From an uncultured Tateyamaria sp. (GTDB taxonomy: Bacteria; Pseudomonadota; Alphaproteobacteria; Rhodobacterales; Rhodobacteraceae), in contig CAJQRC010000045.1 in NCBI GenBank assembly GCA_905480645.1, positions 1 through 49,954 on the forward strand: a DNA stretch of 49,954 bases. The letters run 5' to 3'. The notes under the pieces are model-generated. The model was not told the origin of the DNA and searched no databases. It saw nothing but the letters and a program-made list of their open reading frames with translations. Below, piece after piece: positions 1-8,969 of the stretch. Made by a program: the position numbers and the translations under genes. Numbering within the stretch: the first letter of the stretch is position 1; every line of letters starts with the position of its first letter.

Positions 1-71
1 TGGTAGACATACCAGACTTAAAATCTGGAGGCCGTATGGCCGTGTGGGTTCGAGTCCCACCGCCCGCACCA
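1..71 (+). tRNA. tRNA-Leu (anticodon UAA), 5' end cut off by the window
   Basis: The start of the window holds the 3' three quarters of a class II tRNA. A 5-bp anticodon stem (CCAGA/TCTGG) encloses the loop CTTAAAA, so the anticodon is TAA and the tRNA reads leucine codon UUA. It is followed by a long variable arm (GGCC-GTAT-GGCC) and a T arm (GTGGG-TTCGAGT-CCCAC). The acceptor strand is CGCCCGC with discriminator A, and CCA is encoded at 69-71. The acceptor 5' strand and part of the D arm lie outside the window. tRNA 3' ends are common integration sites, and the DNA just after this one is unusually AT-rich. Confidence 0.93.
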
Positions 72-378
72 TTGATTTTTATAAACATATTTAAATCAGT
101 TACATGACGCTGATTTTGTATTTAGCTCTCTTAATATCTCCACAATTGTCTCTGTTGGTTAAGTGCATTGGCAGTATTATTTATGTTTTCGACGGTTATT
201 GTTGAATTTATTACAGAAACTTTTTGTAATTAAAATAAGTTTGTGTAGCTCTAATCTTCAACAGTTTTAAGGATCCTAATTTTATGTCAGCTAAAGTAGT
301 AATCAAGCTAGTTCTGTTGGCTATTGTTTACTTTTTCCAAAATCAAAAATAGCATTTGACTACATTTAAATTATTTTG
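72..378. other. AT-rich intergenic stretch after tRNA-Leu
   Basis: About 300 bases of very AT-rich sequence without a convincing coding frame on either strand. I see no copy of the tRNA 3' end in it that would mark an att site, and no clear hairpin-plus-T terminator for the tRNA. Its base composition differs visibly from that of the core genes further right. Confidence 0.4.
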
Positions 379-546
379 ATGCATTTTATAGGTGCTTTTT
401 GTTTCTTCGCTGCATGGGTAGATTACGGTAGTGAACCAAACTCAGTAGTTAGCTTCGAAGTGATATTTGGTATTGTGATTTTATTGATTGGATGGATTTT
501 AGGTATTGCTTTAATCAAACAGGGTAGCGGGTCTAAAAACGATTAA
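379..546 (+). CDS. small putative membrane protein (55 aa)
   Basis: An ATG-initiated frame of 55 codons ending in TAA. The product starts MHFIGAFCFFAAW, which is hydrophobic, followed by a short polar stretch (residues 15-26). A second hydrophobic helix of about 22 residues is rich in Ile, Leu and Gly (FGIVILLIGWILGIAL), and the tail is polar and basic. This is the usual look of a two-helix inner-membrane microprotein. There is no clear Shine-Dalgarno sequence upstream, only AT-rich DNA, and I do not recognise a family. It lies in the same AT-rich block as the glycosyltransferase-like gene that follows. It may be a chance frame in AT-rich DNA; the membrane-like composition is the only support. 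Confidence 0.35.
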   Translation: MHFIGAFCFFAAWVDYGSEPNSVVSFEVIFGIVILLIGWILGIALIKQGSGSKND

Positions 547-774
547 ACCGGAAGCAGTCTCTCCAAGTTTTGGTTATTTGTTAGAGACATGTGCTGATTA
601 AGTTTCTGATATTTGGATTAGACAGATTTTGTGAACAAGGTTACATTTTATTATTAAATAGCCTTGTGGCTCAAAAGTAACTTGTGGGCAAAACGAATAA
701 GCGCAGTGAAACACAGCAAATGAAAACAAAAATATTGGAAATTTCCAAATACATTAAAAAGAAAACAAGTTTTT

Positions 775-1494
775 ATGATTGAAGCAAATGTCATAGTTAT
801 GAAAGGCAAGGAGATTTCTGAAGAACTGGCTACTCAGTGCGTATTGTCTGGTGAAAAATTTGGTCTAGAAATTACAAAGTTTAATGCTATCTGGGGCGAT
901 AGCGTAGAAACAGAGTACAATAATTATAATTTAAAACCCTTTCCCGGTTTGAATCCTTTTTGGAAATTTTGGAAATTAAAGTCTAATAGAGATACAAAAG
1001 GCGTAAGAGGCTGTTTTTTGTCTCATTTTATCTTATGGAAAAAATGTTTGTCAGATAATAAACCATTAATCATTTTTGAACATGATGCCTTAGTTATTAG
1101 GCATTTAGACATTAATAATCTTTTATCTAAATTTGATGATGTGCTGAACTTAGATGCATTTTTCAGAGTTGTCCCTGTATACGAAGAATGGCTAAAAAAA
1201 GACAACGGTGACGGTGTAAACTTGTTGTTCGACACTTTGCCTGCAGCATCAGGATTAAAACTTTATAAGAATACGCACATTAAGGGACTTCATGCCTATA
1301 TTATTAAACCGTCAGGGGCGAAAAAATTAATTGAAAAAACCTATAGTGAAGGCGTACTTCCTGCAGATATAGCAGTTAATAGTGCTTGGTGTAATTTATA
1401 TCGAACCGATACAAGTTTGTGTCAAATCAATCTCAAGTATTGGTCAGATATAGATAGAAAATTTACTTATAGTTTCACAAAGTCAGAAGTTTAA
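775..1494 (+). CDS. GT25-like glycosyltransferase (LPS/surface glycan type)
   Basis: The 239-aa product resembles family 25 glycosyltransferases, which add sugars to lipopolysaccharide or other surface glycans. Visible family features are the N-terminal strand with a conserved-looking Met-Lys (IVMKGKEIS), then near residues 77-100 the core GVRGCFLSHFILWKKC followed by PLIIFEHDALV. The latter corresponds to the family's 'GCxxSHxxxW...ILEDDA' region; here the first acidic residue of EDD is followed by His (EHD). A late segment near residues 165-180 (GLHAYIIKPSGAKKL) also fits the family. The gene is far more AT-rich than the core genes of the window and uses AT-ending codons heavily, as in phage or transferred surface-glycan genes. 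It stands alone between a tRNA and a convergent dehydrogenase. The acceptor sugar cannot be inferred. Confidence 0.65.
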   Translation: MIEANVIVMKGKEISEELATQCVLSGEKFGLEITKFNAIWGDSVETEYNNYNLKPFPGLNPFWKFWKLKSNRDTKGVRGCFLSHFILWKKCLSDNKPLIIFEHDALVIRHLDINNLLSKFDDVLNLDAFFRVVPVYEEWLKKDNGDGVNLLFDTLPAASGLKLYKNTHIKGLHAYIIKPSGAKKLIEKTYSEGVLPADIAVNSAWCNLYRTDTSLCQINLKYWSDIDRKFTYSFTKSEV

Positions 1495-1567
1495 ATAATG
1501 TTTTAGCGGTAGTTTTTATCACATGTAATGTTATAGAAAATTAAATAACCTTACTAATGATAAAGTA

Positions 1568-2464
1568 TTATTTTTTTACCTTATTAAATTTCATTATAAA
1601 ATCAGTGAGATGAGGTACGTAATCTTCTGGACCGTTACCGCCAGCAGCATGCGCTAAAGCAAAACTGTTTTTGACTGCGTTGCCGATAGGATTTGCGAGG
1701 TTCACTTCGTCAGCCATCGCTCCTAGATATCGGGTATCTTTCAAGGCATTAGTAAGTGTAAATTTATGGGCATCTCGGTTACCTTCGACGGCATATCCCA
1801 TGAAGGTTTGGTAAAAACCACAATCCATACGGCTTCCTCGAATGACAGAGTCAAACTGTGGGGTTGTTATGCCAACTTTTTCTGACAGTGCCAGGGCTTC
1901 AGAATACAACGCAGCGTAACCGAGAGACAAAAAGTTATTGAGTAGTTTCATTTTATGGCCGGCACCGTTTTGTCCCATGTGAACAATTGAACCAGCCCAA
2001 GAAGCGACTACAGGTTTAATTTTATTGAACACAAGTTCAGACGCTCCAATCATAGTCGACAGCTCACCAGACTCTGCTTGTACTGGAGTTCCTCCAAGAG
2101 GTGCATCAGCCATATGGAAACCCTGCGCCTCTAAGTCGGCGGCAAGCCTGATTGTTGATTTAGGATCAGAGGTTGAGCAATCAATAATGATGGTCCCAGA
2201 TTTAAGATGTGGCATCAAGTTCTGTATGATTGTCTCTACTTCAGGAGATCCTGGGGCGCAGATGTGAATGATTGATGACATTGAGGCAAGGTCTTTTAAC
2301 GATGTGGCTTCCCTTGCGCCTCTTGTGATTAAGTCCTCAACAGGTATCCGATTGGTATGGGCCAGAATAGAGATTTGGTAACCTGCAGCCAATATATTCT
2401 TTGCAATTCCATGGCCCATTAGTCCGACTCCAATAAATCCAATATGGTCTGTCTTGGCATTCAT
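1568..2464 (-). CDS. NAD-dependent 3-hydroxyisobutyrate dehydrogenase-family oxidoreductase
   Basis: The product (298 aa) belongs to the beta-hydroxyacid dehydrogenase family (3-hydroxyisobutyrate dehydrogenase, tartronate semialdehyde reductase and relatives). A Rossmann dinucleotide site is at the N-terminus (IGFIGVGLMGHGIAKN, residues 8-23). The substrate-binding motif DAPLGGTPVQAESGEL is near residues 120-135, and the catalytic-lysine segment GAGHKMKLLNNFLSLG near 167-182. Length is normal. A good ribosome site (AGGGA) lies about seven bases before the ATG. The gene is divergent from a LysR-type regulator, the usual arrangement for a regulator and its target. The exact substrate cannot be told from sequence; these enzymes act on short hydroxyacids from valine, glycolate or sugar-acid breakdown. 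Confidence 0.85.
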   Translation of the reverse strand: MNAKTDHIGFIGVGLMGHGIAKNILAAGYQISILAHTNRIPVEDLITRGAREATSLKDLASMSSIIHICAPGSPEVETIIQNLMPHLKSGTIIIDCSTSDPKSTIRLAADLEAQGFHMADAPLGGTPVQAESGELSTMIGASELVFNKIKPVVASWAGSIVHMGQNGAGHKMKLLNNFLSLGYAALYSEALALSEKVGITTPQFDSVIRGSRMDCGFYQTFMGYAVEGNRDAHKFTLTNALKDTRYLGAMADEVNLANPIGNAVKNSFALAHAAGGNGPEDYVPHLTDFIMKFNKVKK

Positions 2465-2861
2465 TGTTTTTTCCCTGTAAAGAACGTGGCCTAGTTAACG
2501 AAGGGCCAATATTTGGTTTTGTGGCGGCAAGTAACGGCGTTGCAAAGAGATAAACAAGATAAGGATTGAAATTCCGTGTAAATGTCAAGGCGACCTCAAC
2601 AGCTTAGCCCGTTTTGAGGTATGCAGGTTAATTGAGTGTATTTATTTATGAAGTGTGTTTATTCATAAGTCGTGGTTTTAGTCAGAGATATAGGTATCGA
2701 TAGCGGTTTTTACCCCATAGCTATCGTCACCAAAATTTTGGCTAGCTTTCATTCCAGCGTCATAAATTTGCTTCCCTATTAACTGCCGCAATGATTGTAA
2801 TAGTTCAGTTTTATAATTTATTGAATGATATCAAATAACTTGCTCTGAATCGAAGAACATC
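2465..2861. promoter_or_regulatory. divergent intergenic region between dehydrogenase and LysR gene
   Basis: About 400 bases between two divergent genes, so it should hold both promoters and, by analogy with LysR systems, the regulator's T-N11-A type binding sites. I cannot point to a single convincing operator or promoter by eye. The only open frame on the minus strand (up to about 2588) is an out-of-frame extension over the dehydrogenase N-terminus and does not look like a protein. Confidence 0.4.
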
Positions 2862-3740
2862 TTGGGACAAATTGAAGACCTTAGGTTGTTTGCGCTTGTT
2901 GTTGAGAATCGCAGCATTTCTAAAGCGGCTGACAAACTCAATATTGCTAAATCAGCTGTAAGCGGACGTTTAAAATTGTTGGAGGCTCGGTTTGGAACTA
3001 ATCTCATTGATCGTGTCCCCGGTGCCTGGGATGTGACTGCGAGTGGGCTAGAGCTTTATCAGAGATCTGTCCAAGTAATTGGTGACGTTGACGAAATCGA
3101 TAGTGATTTTACACAGACATGCCAAATGATTTCAGGACCACTCAATATATCAGCTCCGCGCGATTTTGGTCTGACCTATCTTAGCCCAGCAATCTTATCG
3201 TTTAGTAAACGGTACCCAGAAATCCAAATGAAAGTTGATTTTGACGATCGGGCCGTTGACTTAAACCGGGAGAATTACGATTTTGCAATTCGAATTACGG
3301 CTAAAGTTGAAGATGCTGTTGTTGCACAAAAAATTGGATGCGCTCAGCTCAGACTATGCGCTAGTCCGTTTTATCTCAAAAGAAAAGAAGAGCCCAAACA
3401 TTTAAATGATTTGATTAATCATCGGCTTTTACATTTTGGAAAAGCGAGGTGAAGTGTATGGAAATTCATAAATAATTCTAGAAAATACGAAGAAATTTCT
3501 TTTCAGCCAGCACTTAATTCAAATAGTGGAGAATTTTTAATGCATGCGGTTTTAAATAATCAAGGAGTAGCAGTTTTACCAGATTTTCTGGTTGATCATG
3601 CAATTGCATCGGGCAAATTGTTTAGCCTCCTGCCGCATTTGTCAGTGCCTGACTATGGAATTTACCTAGTTCATGCGAATGAGCGCCGTTTAAACCGACG
3701 GATGCGACTGTTTTCCAAAGAAATGAAAGCCGCGGGTTAG
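2862..3740 (+). pseudogene. LysR-family transcriptional regulator interrupted by an in-frame TGA
   Basis: The reading frame starts at a TTG (GGACAAATTGAAGAC follows) and encodes a typical LysR winged helix-turn-helix (SISKAADKLNIAKSAVSGRL, near residues 18-37) and the start of the substrate-binding domain. It stops at TGA 3450-3452, codon 197. The same frame, with no shift, resumes at once as SVWKFINNSRKYEEISFQPA and continues through a standard LysR C-terminal half (GVAVLPDFLVDHA) to TAG at 3738-3740. Total length would be 292 codons, normal for the family. The position fits an Arg codon, so a CGA to TGA change is the simplest explanation. TGA is a normal stop in this genome (it ends ctaB and thrC). 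The gene is either a recent pseudogene or carries a sequencing error. Its likely target is the divergent dehydrogenase. Confidence 0.85.
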
Positions 3741-3780
3741 CTGGATAACGACGAGGTGTAGTACTTTTTAGAGGAGATTC

Positions 3781-5493
3781 TTAATCGCGAGTGCCTGAGA
3801 ACTTAGCCTTCCACTCCTCTCGTTGTTCATCAGTAACTTTAGTAAAAAGATTGTCTGGAACGGTAAACCTATGCCCACCGGTAAGCAAAGTGATGGCAAG
3901 GCGTGCGTCAGTTGGCCAAGTTGTTTCTGAAAGTTGCATGGCTTCTAGCAGTTTTGCTGCTGCATCGGGAATGAATGGCGCAGAGAGAACTGCGTATAAA
4001 GCGATTAAGTTTAAGCCAAGACGAATCTGCATTGCAGCTTGTGCTTCGTTTTCTTTTATTGTCGACCATGGAGCAGCGGTCTGTAAATACTCATTGCCGG
4101 CTACCCAAATTGCACGTAATTCTTGCGCTGATTTTCGAACTTCCTTGGCATCCATAAAATCAGTGTAGTTTTTAAGCCGTTCGTCTAAGTTTAATATCAG
4201 CGCTTCTTCTTGTTCCCCAAATTCGCCACCATTTGGAATTGTCTCCCCAAACTTTGTACGACAAAATTTAGTAACACGGCTGGCAAAATTGCCCAAGACA
4301 TCTGCGAGATCCTTATTTACGCCTTGTTGAAAAAACTCCCAGGTAAACTCAGTGTCTGAAGTCTCTGGACAGTTCGACAGGAGCCACCAACGCCAATAAT
4401 CAGCTGGTAAGAGATCAAGCGCTTGGTCCATGAAAACGCCGCGTCCTTGACTAGTACTAAATTGACCACCCTCATAATTAAGATAGTTAAAGGACTTTAA
4501 ATGATCGACTAACTTCCATGGTTCGTTTGACCCAAGGATTGTTGCTGGGAAGCTAAGAGTATGAAATGGAACGTTATCTTTTCCCATGAATTGTGTGTAG
4601 CTCACGTCGTCAGCACCCTTATCAGTTCGCCACCAGCGCTCCCAATCTTCGCCGCCTTTCGCTTCTGCCCATTCTCCAGCACAAGCAATGTATTCGATTG
4701 GTGCGTCGAACCATACATAAAAAACTTTGCCTTCCATTCCTTGCCAGTCTGTATCCCCGCGGCGGACAGGAATGCCCCAGTCAAGATCACGAGTGATCCC
4801 ACGATCCTTTAAGCCGTCACCATCATGCAACCATTTCTTGGCAATCGAAGTCGTTAAGATTGGCCAATCAAATTTACTGTCAATCCATTTTTCAAGTTCG
4901 CCTTTGAGGTGCGATTGGCGCAGGTAGAGGTGTTTTGTTTCGCGGACTTCCAAATCTTTGGACCCTGAAATGGCAGACCTTGGTTCCATCAAGTCTGTAG
5001 GATCCAATTGTTTAGTGCAGTTTTCACATTGATCCCCGCGTGCTTTGTCATAACCACAGTTGGGGCAGGTACCTTCGATGTAGCGATCCGGAAGGAAGCG
5101 TCCATCTGCGTTTGAATAGATCTGCTGTTCTACAACTTCACGAATTAGCCCTTCATCTGCCAAACGACCCGCAAAATGTTGCGTTAATTTATGGTTCTGT
5201 TGTGAAGATGAACGTCCAAAATGATCAAATGATAGGCTAAACCCTTTTGCAATTTTGGACTGAATAGCATGCATTTCTGTACAATATTCAAAGATTGGCA
5301 TGCCTGCTTTGGCAGCAGCTAGTTCGGCCGGTGTGCCGTGCTCGTCAGTGGCGCAAAGAAAAAGCACTTCATTGCCTCGGGCGCGCTGATAGCGTGCATA
5401 TAGGTCGGCAGGCAACTGGCTTCCTATCAGGTTTCCTAGATGTTTAATCCCATTAATGTAGGGAATTGCAGATGTAATCAAATGACGTTGCAT
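3781..5493 (-). CDS. metG: methionyl-tRNA synthetase
   Basis: Charges tRNA-Met and initiator tRNA with methionine. The 570-aa protein opens with the class I signature ([20 protein letters not shown] being the HIGH motif, residues 18-21). The CP domain carries a two-knuckle zinc ribbon ([17 protein letters not shown], about residues 143-159). The KMSKS-equivalent region is [12 protein letters not shown], near residue 347, where Ser-Thr-Ser replaces the usual Lys-Met-Ser, as is common in this MetG type. The C-terminal anticodon-binding helical domain follows, and there is no tRBD-like C-terminal extension. The gene lies 77 bases downstream of an MFS transporter on the same strand and convergent with the broken LysR gene. 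Several open frames opposite it are antisense shadows. Confidence 0.96.
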   Translation of the reverse strand: MQRHLITSAIPYINGIKHLGNLIGSQLPADLYARYQRARGNEVLFLCATDEHGTPAELAAAKAGMPIFEYCTEMHAIQSKIAKGFSLSFDHFGRSSSQQNHKLTQHFAGRLADEGLIREVVEQQIYSNADGRFLPDRYIEGTCPNCGYDKARGDQCENCTKQLDPTDLMEPRSAISGSKDLEVRETKHLYLRQSHLKGELEKWIDSKFDWPILTTSIAKKWLHDGDGLKDRGITRDLDWGIPVRRGDTDWQGMEGKVFYVWFDAPIEYIACAGEWAEAKGGEDWERWWRTDKGADDVSYTQFMGKDNVPFHTLSFPATILGSNEPWKLVDHLKSFNYLNYEGGQFSTSQGRGVFMDQALDLLPADYWRWWLLSNCPETSDTEFTWEFFQQGVNKDLADVLGNFASRVTKFCRTKFGETIPNGGEFGEQEEALILNLDERLKNYTDFMDAKEVRKSAQELRAIWVAGNEYLQTAAPWSTIKENEAQAAMQIRLGLNLIALYAVLSAPFIPDAAAKLLEAMQLSETTWPTDARLAITLLTGGHRFTVPDNLFTKVTDEQREEWKAKFSGTRD

Positions 5494-5570
5494 GTTAGTG
5501 CCTTTAGCGAAGTTAAAATTGCGTGTAGCAGTGCGACGCAGTAGGGAAAAGAGGCACTTTTTATATGTTG

Positions 5571-6821
5571 TTACCGGTCTCTGAAACGGCCTGTTAAACG
5601 ACCGATAAGAAATGAGGTTCTGGGGGCGTATATATATGGGGTTCGCTTTTTAGGCGCGGACCTTGAGAGCATTCGTGTCAAACCAAAGAAAATCAATATA
5701 CCGTGAGCAGTAGCGATCATTACAAAGAGCGCTGAAGGACCGTAAGCGTCGATCATATATGAAGCGGTTAATGGGGCTGCAATAGCTCCAAGTGCAAAGA
5801 AAAACATGAGGGCTGCTGATAGCTCAACACGTTCGGAAGCATCCGCGAAATCATGAGCGTGCGCCGCGGCGACTGAGTAAATTGGGAAGCTGGTTAACCC
5901 AAAAAGACCAGCTGTCAGCATTATACTAAATATACCAAATCCAGACACCATCACTGTTATGGCACAGCTTGCAATTGCTGCTGTTGATAAACCGATCAGT
6001 ACCCAGCGGCGATCAAATTTATCTGCCAACCAGCCAACTGGATATTGCGCAATTGCACCACCTAAAACAAACGCTGCTAAAAACCAAGCAATCTGACCAG
6101 CATTTAATCCGACTTCCTGTCCGTAAATTGGTCCAACCATTCGGAAGGATGCGCTAGAAAGGGCCGCAACCACAACACTGGCAGCGGCAAGTGGTGATCG
6201 TTGTACCGCCAGTCTTGGCCGAAGCCTTGGCGCGCTGGGTGTTTGGGGTTGTTTCACCTTGGTCAGTGTCAGCGGTAATAAAGCAGCACAGCAAAATATA
6301 GCTAATAAATTATAACTGACATAGCTGGCTGGTGCCAGTATTCCGATCATTAACTGGGCCGCTAGAGATGCGCCCATGTCTACCACTCTGTAGGCGCCCA
6401 TAGTGCGCCCACGCGTTTCGTTGGTGACTTTGGCTTGCAACCATGCTTCGACTACTGTGTAGCATCCAGCTACGCATAGGCCGGACGCTATACGCATCAT
6501 TGCCCAAGCGATTGGATCGATTAAAAGCATGTGTGCTAATAGGCCTATAACGCCAGATGCGGTAAATGCCGCAAAAGCACGTGAGTGGCCTACATTACCC
6601 ATTAAACGAGGCGCCCACCAGCATCCAATGAAAAAGCCTAGAAAATGTGCAGACCCTAGCATGCCAATCTCTTGACGGGAAAAATCAAGAGCCAATCCAG
6701 ATAGCGCGTCCAGTGGTCCTAAGGCCCCCGAACTGAGTTGGAGAAGAATAACAGATAGAAATAAAGCCGCAAAGGAAATTAGCATACGCATAGTATCGGC
6801 ACGTTGCTCTATCATTTGCAC
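5571..6821 (-). CDS. MFS transporter (YcaD-like)
   Basis: A 416-aa polytopic inner-membrane protein of the major facilitator superfamily with about twelve hydrophobic helices. It begins near residue 12 with [19 protein letters not shown] and has an MFS loop 2-3-like segment ([18 protein letters not shown], about residues 66-83). The second half begins around residue 210 and carries the matching loop [13 protein letters not shown]. The C-terminal tail is basic and cytoplasmic. The overall look is that of the YcaD/UPF0226 branch, whose substrates are mostly unknown. It may be co-transcribed with metG downstream, but the 77-base gap allows a separate promoter. The first ATG is at 6821; the next, MRML, is 11 codons later and is an alternative start. 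Confidence 0.85.
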   Translation of the reverse strand: MQMIEQRADTMRMLISFAALFLSVILLQLSSGALGPLDALSGLALDFSRQEIGMLGSAHFLGFFIGCWWAPRLMGNVGHSRAFAAFTASGVIGLLAHMLLIDPIAWAMMRIASGLCVAGCYTVVEAWLQAKVTNETRGRTMGAYRVVDMGASLAAQLMIGILAPASYVSYNLLAIFCCAALLPLTLTKVKQPQTPSAPRLRPRLAVQRSPLAAASVVVAALSSASFRMVGPIYGQEVGLNAGQIAWFLAAFVLGGAIAQYPVGWLADKFDRRWVLIGLSTAAIASCAITVMVSGFGIFSIMLTAGLFGLTSFPIYSVAAAHAHDFADASERVELSAALMFFFALGAIAAPLTASYMIDAYGPSALFVMIATAHGILIFFGLTRMLSRSAPKKRTPYIYAPRTSFLIGRLTGRFRDR

Positions 6822-7061
6822 AATTCCAAGTGGTTAAATGACTTGCGCAAGTTATTTCACAGTTTAAATCGGAAATTGAACCTAACTTTTAAGTGATTAT
6901 GTACAGTTTCAATATTTTATCACTTTGTTTAATCCATTTTCGGCTCGCTCGCCTTACTGTCCTGTAAATCCGTCATTATTTCTGCTGAGGTCTATCTAAA
7001 TAAACTAGCCTCTTTTTGATCATAATTTTGCGATGCGTCGTTGCTCTCTTCTAAATCAAGA

Positions 7062-7718
7062 CTAAGCCTTTAAATTATTATTATCTTTAATGATACCTGA
7101 GACCCTAGGTAGCTTTTTACTTTTTTCCTGTTTTACGTACCATCCTTGTTCGGGTGCCATGCGAGCACGCAGTCGGTGTAGTCGCCATGTGCCAGTACTA
7201 CCATTGTGATCGGGAGCGAGGTGCCAACGGGTCTCAACCCCTTGGGCGCCTTCTGTTCCTGGCGTCAGCAATAAGCCTATTGGTGCAGAATTACCCGTCT
7301 TTCCTCCCTTTTCTGCTGCTAAATGTAACCGCCGTACCGGCGTTAGGGCTGGCGACTCAGGTATATCTGCGATGGCTAATGGGCTAGCTCCAGAGCGTAG
7401 TATTTCCTCCATACTCCACAGTATATCCTTGGCACTTTTAGGTTGAACAAGAATTAAACGACCTGGATTAATAAAAGACATCATTCCGCACGGGTTTAAT
7501 TGTTCTGTGTTCCACTTTGGTGCAATCCAAAAGATTGGCCCCGTAGTTTGCGCCGCTAACCATAGTGCCAACCGATGGCGGGCAGATCCACATGCCTGAT
7601 GTACTCGGCCCAGAGCCAGGCCATGATTTAATTTATGTAACTCGCCCTCAGGTAGAATTGGTATACAAGGCGTGGCGCTAATAGGGGCTTGCAAAAGCAA
7701 AGATTGGGACAGTGACAT
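7062..7718 (-). CDS. ImuA-like protein (orphan)
   Basis: The 218-aa product resembles the alphaproteobacterial ImuA-like proteins, RecA-related relatives that normally precede imuB and dnaE2 in the SOS mutagenesis cassette. Family-like stretches are GRVHQACGSARHRLALWLAA (about residues 37-56), PIFWIAPKW, LNPCGMMSFINPGRLILV (about 74-91) and the Arg-rich tract LTPVRRLHLAAE (about 125-136). There is no Walker A motif, as usual for this group. The protein ends with a basic tail. No imuB (Y-family polymerase) or dnaE2 follows: the next gene on this strand is the MFS transporter, 240 bases away. The protein may act alone or be a leftover of the lost cassette. I have no evidence for SOS control here. 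Confidence 0.6.
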   Translation of the reverse strand: MSLSQSLLLQAPISATPCIPILPEGELHKLNHGLALGRVHQACGSARHRLALWLAAQTTGPIFWIAPKWNTEQLNPCGMMSFINPGRLILVQPKSAKDILWSMEEILRSGASPLAIADIPESPALTPVRRLHLAAEKGGKTGNSAPIGLLLTPGTEGAQGVETRWHLAPDHNGSTGTWRLHRLRARMAPEQGWYVKQEKSKKLPRVSGIIKDNNNLKA

Positions 7719-7839
7719 GAATTAAGTATATGTTCACTATTTGTTCTTTTCAACAAATTATTTTATATAATAAATATTATCCTTGCAGCCCACTTCTCGC
7801 TCGCTAGGGTCTTTTAAATTAAATTAAAAAGGATTTGAC

Positions 7840-8883
7840 ATGGAGAGACGTGCTCTTGGACGGACAGGAATTGAAGTATCTGTTTTGTGTTTGGGCTCCA
7901 TGACATGGGGCACACAGAATACGCCTAAAGAAGGCCACGATCAGATTGATCGTGCATTAGAGGCTGGTATTAACTTTGTTGATACTGCCGAAATGTATCC
8001 AGTAAACCCAATTAGCGCTAAAACTATAGGCAGAACGGAAGAAATAATTGGCAAGTGGTTTGAGCGAGATAGTCGCCGTAATGACGTTATATTAGCAACT
8101 AAGCACTCTGGAGCTGGGTTGTCATACCTTCGCGATGGAGCAGGAATTACTGCTGAGAGTATTCCCGAAACTATTGAAGGTTCTCTGCGACGCCTCAAGA
8201 CTGATTATATTGATCTTTACCAGTTTCATTGGCCTAATCGTGGGAGTTATATGTTTCGACAGAATTGGAATTATGATCCGTCTAAACAAGATGCATTAGC
8301 GGTACGTCAGAATATTGAAGATTGTGTGGGTGCTTTGCAAGCACAGGTGGACCGGGGTGTCATTCGCGCATTCGGTCTTTCTAACGAAAGTGCTTGGGGT
8401 ACAGCGCAATGGTTAAGTGCTGCCGAACGGACCGGTGGACCGCGGGTGGCCTCTGTACAAAATGAATACTCTCTAATGTGCCGTTTATATGACACTGACA
8501 TGGCTGAACTCAGTGTAAATGAAGATGTTGGTTTGTTATCCTTTTCGCCATTGGCAACTGGATTGTTGACTGGAAAATATCAAGGTGGAGCAATCCCGGT
8601 AGGCTCTAGATTGTCGTTGAGCCCAGAATTAGGCGGGCGCAAGACAGATAGGGCTTTTGAGGCGGTTGATGCTTATCTCGCCGTTGCGTTGCGCAACGGC
8701 CTTGATCCGACGCAAATGGCACTTGCATGGTGTCTTCGGCGACCTTTTATGTGTTCAGTGATTTTTGGAGCGACAAATATGGCACAACTGGATGTAGCTT
8801 TGGCATCGATTGATTTAACTTTGAGTGATGCTGTAATGGAGGAACTGGATATTACACATCGAGCTTTTCCAATGCCTTATTAA
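7840..8883 (+). CDS. aldo/keto reductase (Tas-like)
   Basis: A 347-aa NADPH-dependent aldo/keto reductase, a cytoplasmic TIM-barrel enzyme reducing carbonyl compounds. The catalytic tetrad is visible: Asp and Tyr in NFVDTAEMYPV (about residues 45-55), Lys in VILATKHSG (about 84-92) and His in LYQFHWPNR (about 127-135). The N-terminal pattern RRALGRTGIEVSVLCLGSMTWGTQ and the long insertion after the His are typical of the Tas subgroup. The start ATG lies after a purine-rich stretch (AAAAAGGATTTGAC). It stands alone, 86 bases before the carnitine genes, and might be read into them, but nothing ties its chemistry to carnitine. The natural substrate is unknown. Confidence 0.9.
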   Translation: MERRALGRTGIEVSVLCLGSMTWGTQNTPKEGHDQIDRALEAGINFVDTAEMYPVNPISAKTIGRTEEIIGKWFERDSRRNDVILATKHSGAGLSYLRDGAGITAESIPETIEGSLRRLKTDYIDLYQFHWPNRGSYMFRQNWNYDPSKQDALAVRQNIEDCVGALQAQVDRGVIRAFGLSNESAWGTAQWLSAAERTGGPRVASVQNEYSLMCRLYDTDMAELSVNEDVGLLSFSPLATGLLTGKYQGGAIPVGSRLSLSPELGGRKTDRAFEAVDAYLAVALRNGLDPTQMALAWCLRRPFMCSVIFGATNMAQLDVALASIDLTLSDAVMEELDITHRAFPMPY

Positions 8884-8956
8884 TGACAGTTGGATAAAGA
8901 TATTTTTGAGACCATTCTATATTTTTCTTATAATTATGACAAACCATTCGATATGC

Positions 8957-8963
8957 AAGGAGG
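8957..8963 (+). promoter_or_regulatory. strong Shine-Dalgarno site of the BKACE gene
   Basis: AAGGAGG is a full match to the anti-Shine-Dalgarno sequence, six bases before the ATG at 8970. It decides this start over the in-frame ATG four codons downstream. It is one of the strongest ribosome sites in the window, which suggests high expression of the first carnitine-cleavage gene. Confidence 0.8.
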
Positions 8964-8969
8964 CTGTGT

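Noticed and set aside
3450-3452. TGA read as a sense codon (recoding or selenocysteine) in the LysR gene
   Set aside because: TGA is used as the stop of ctaB, the SURF1 gene, thrC, modB and tnpB here; LysR proteins have no selenocysteine and the position fits a plain Arg to stop change.
3791-5240. Several plus-strand open frames opposite metG (for example 3791-4168 and 4561-4812)
   Set aside because: They lie wholly antisense to a highly conserved enzyme, are rich in Ser, Arg and Cys as antisense frames are, and show no family motif.
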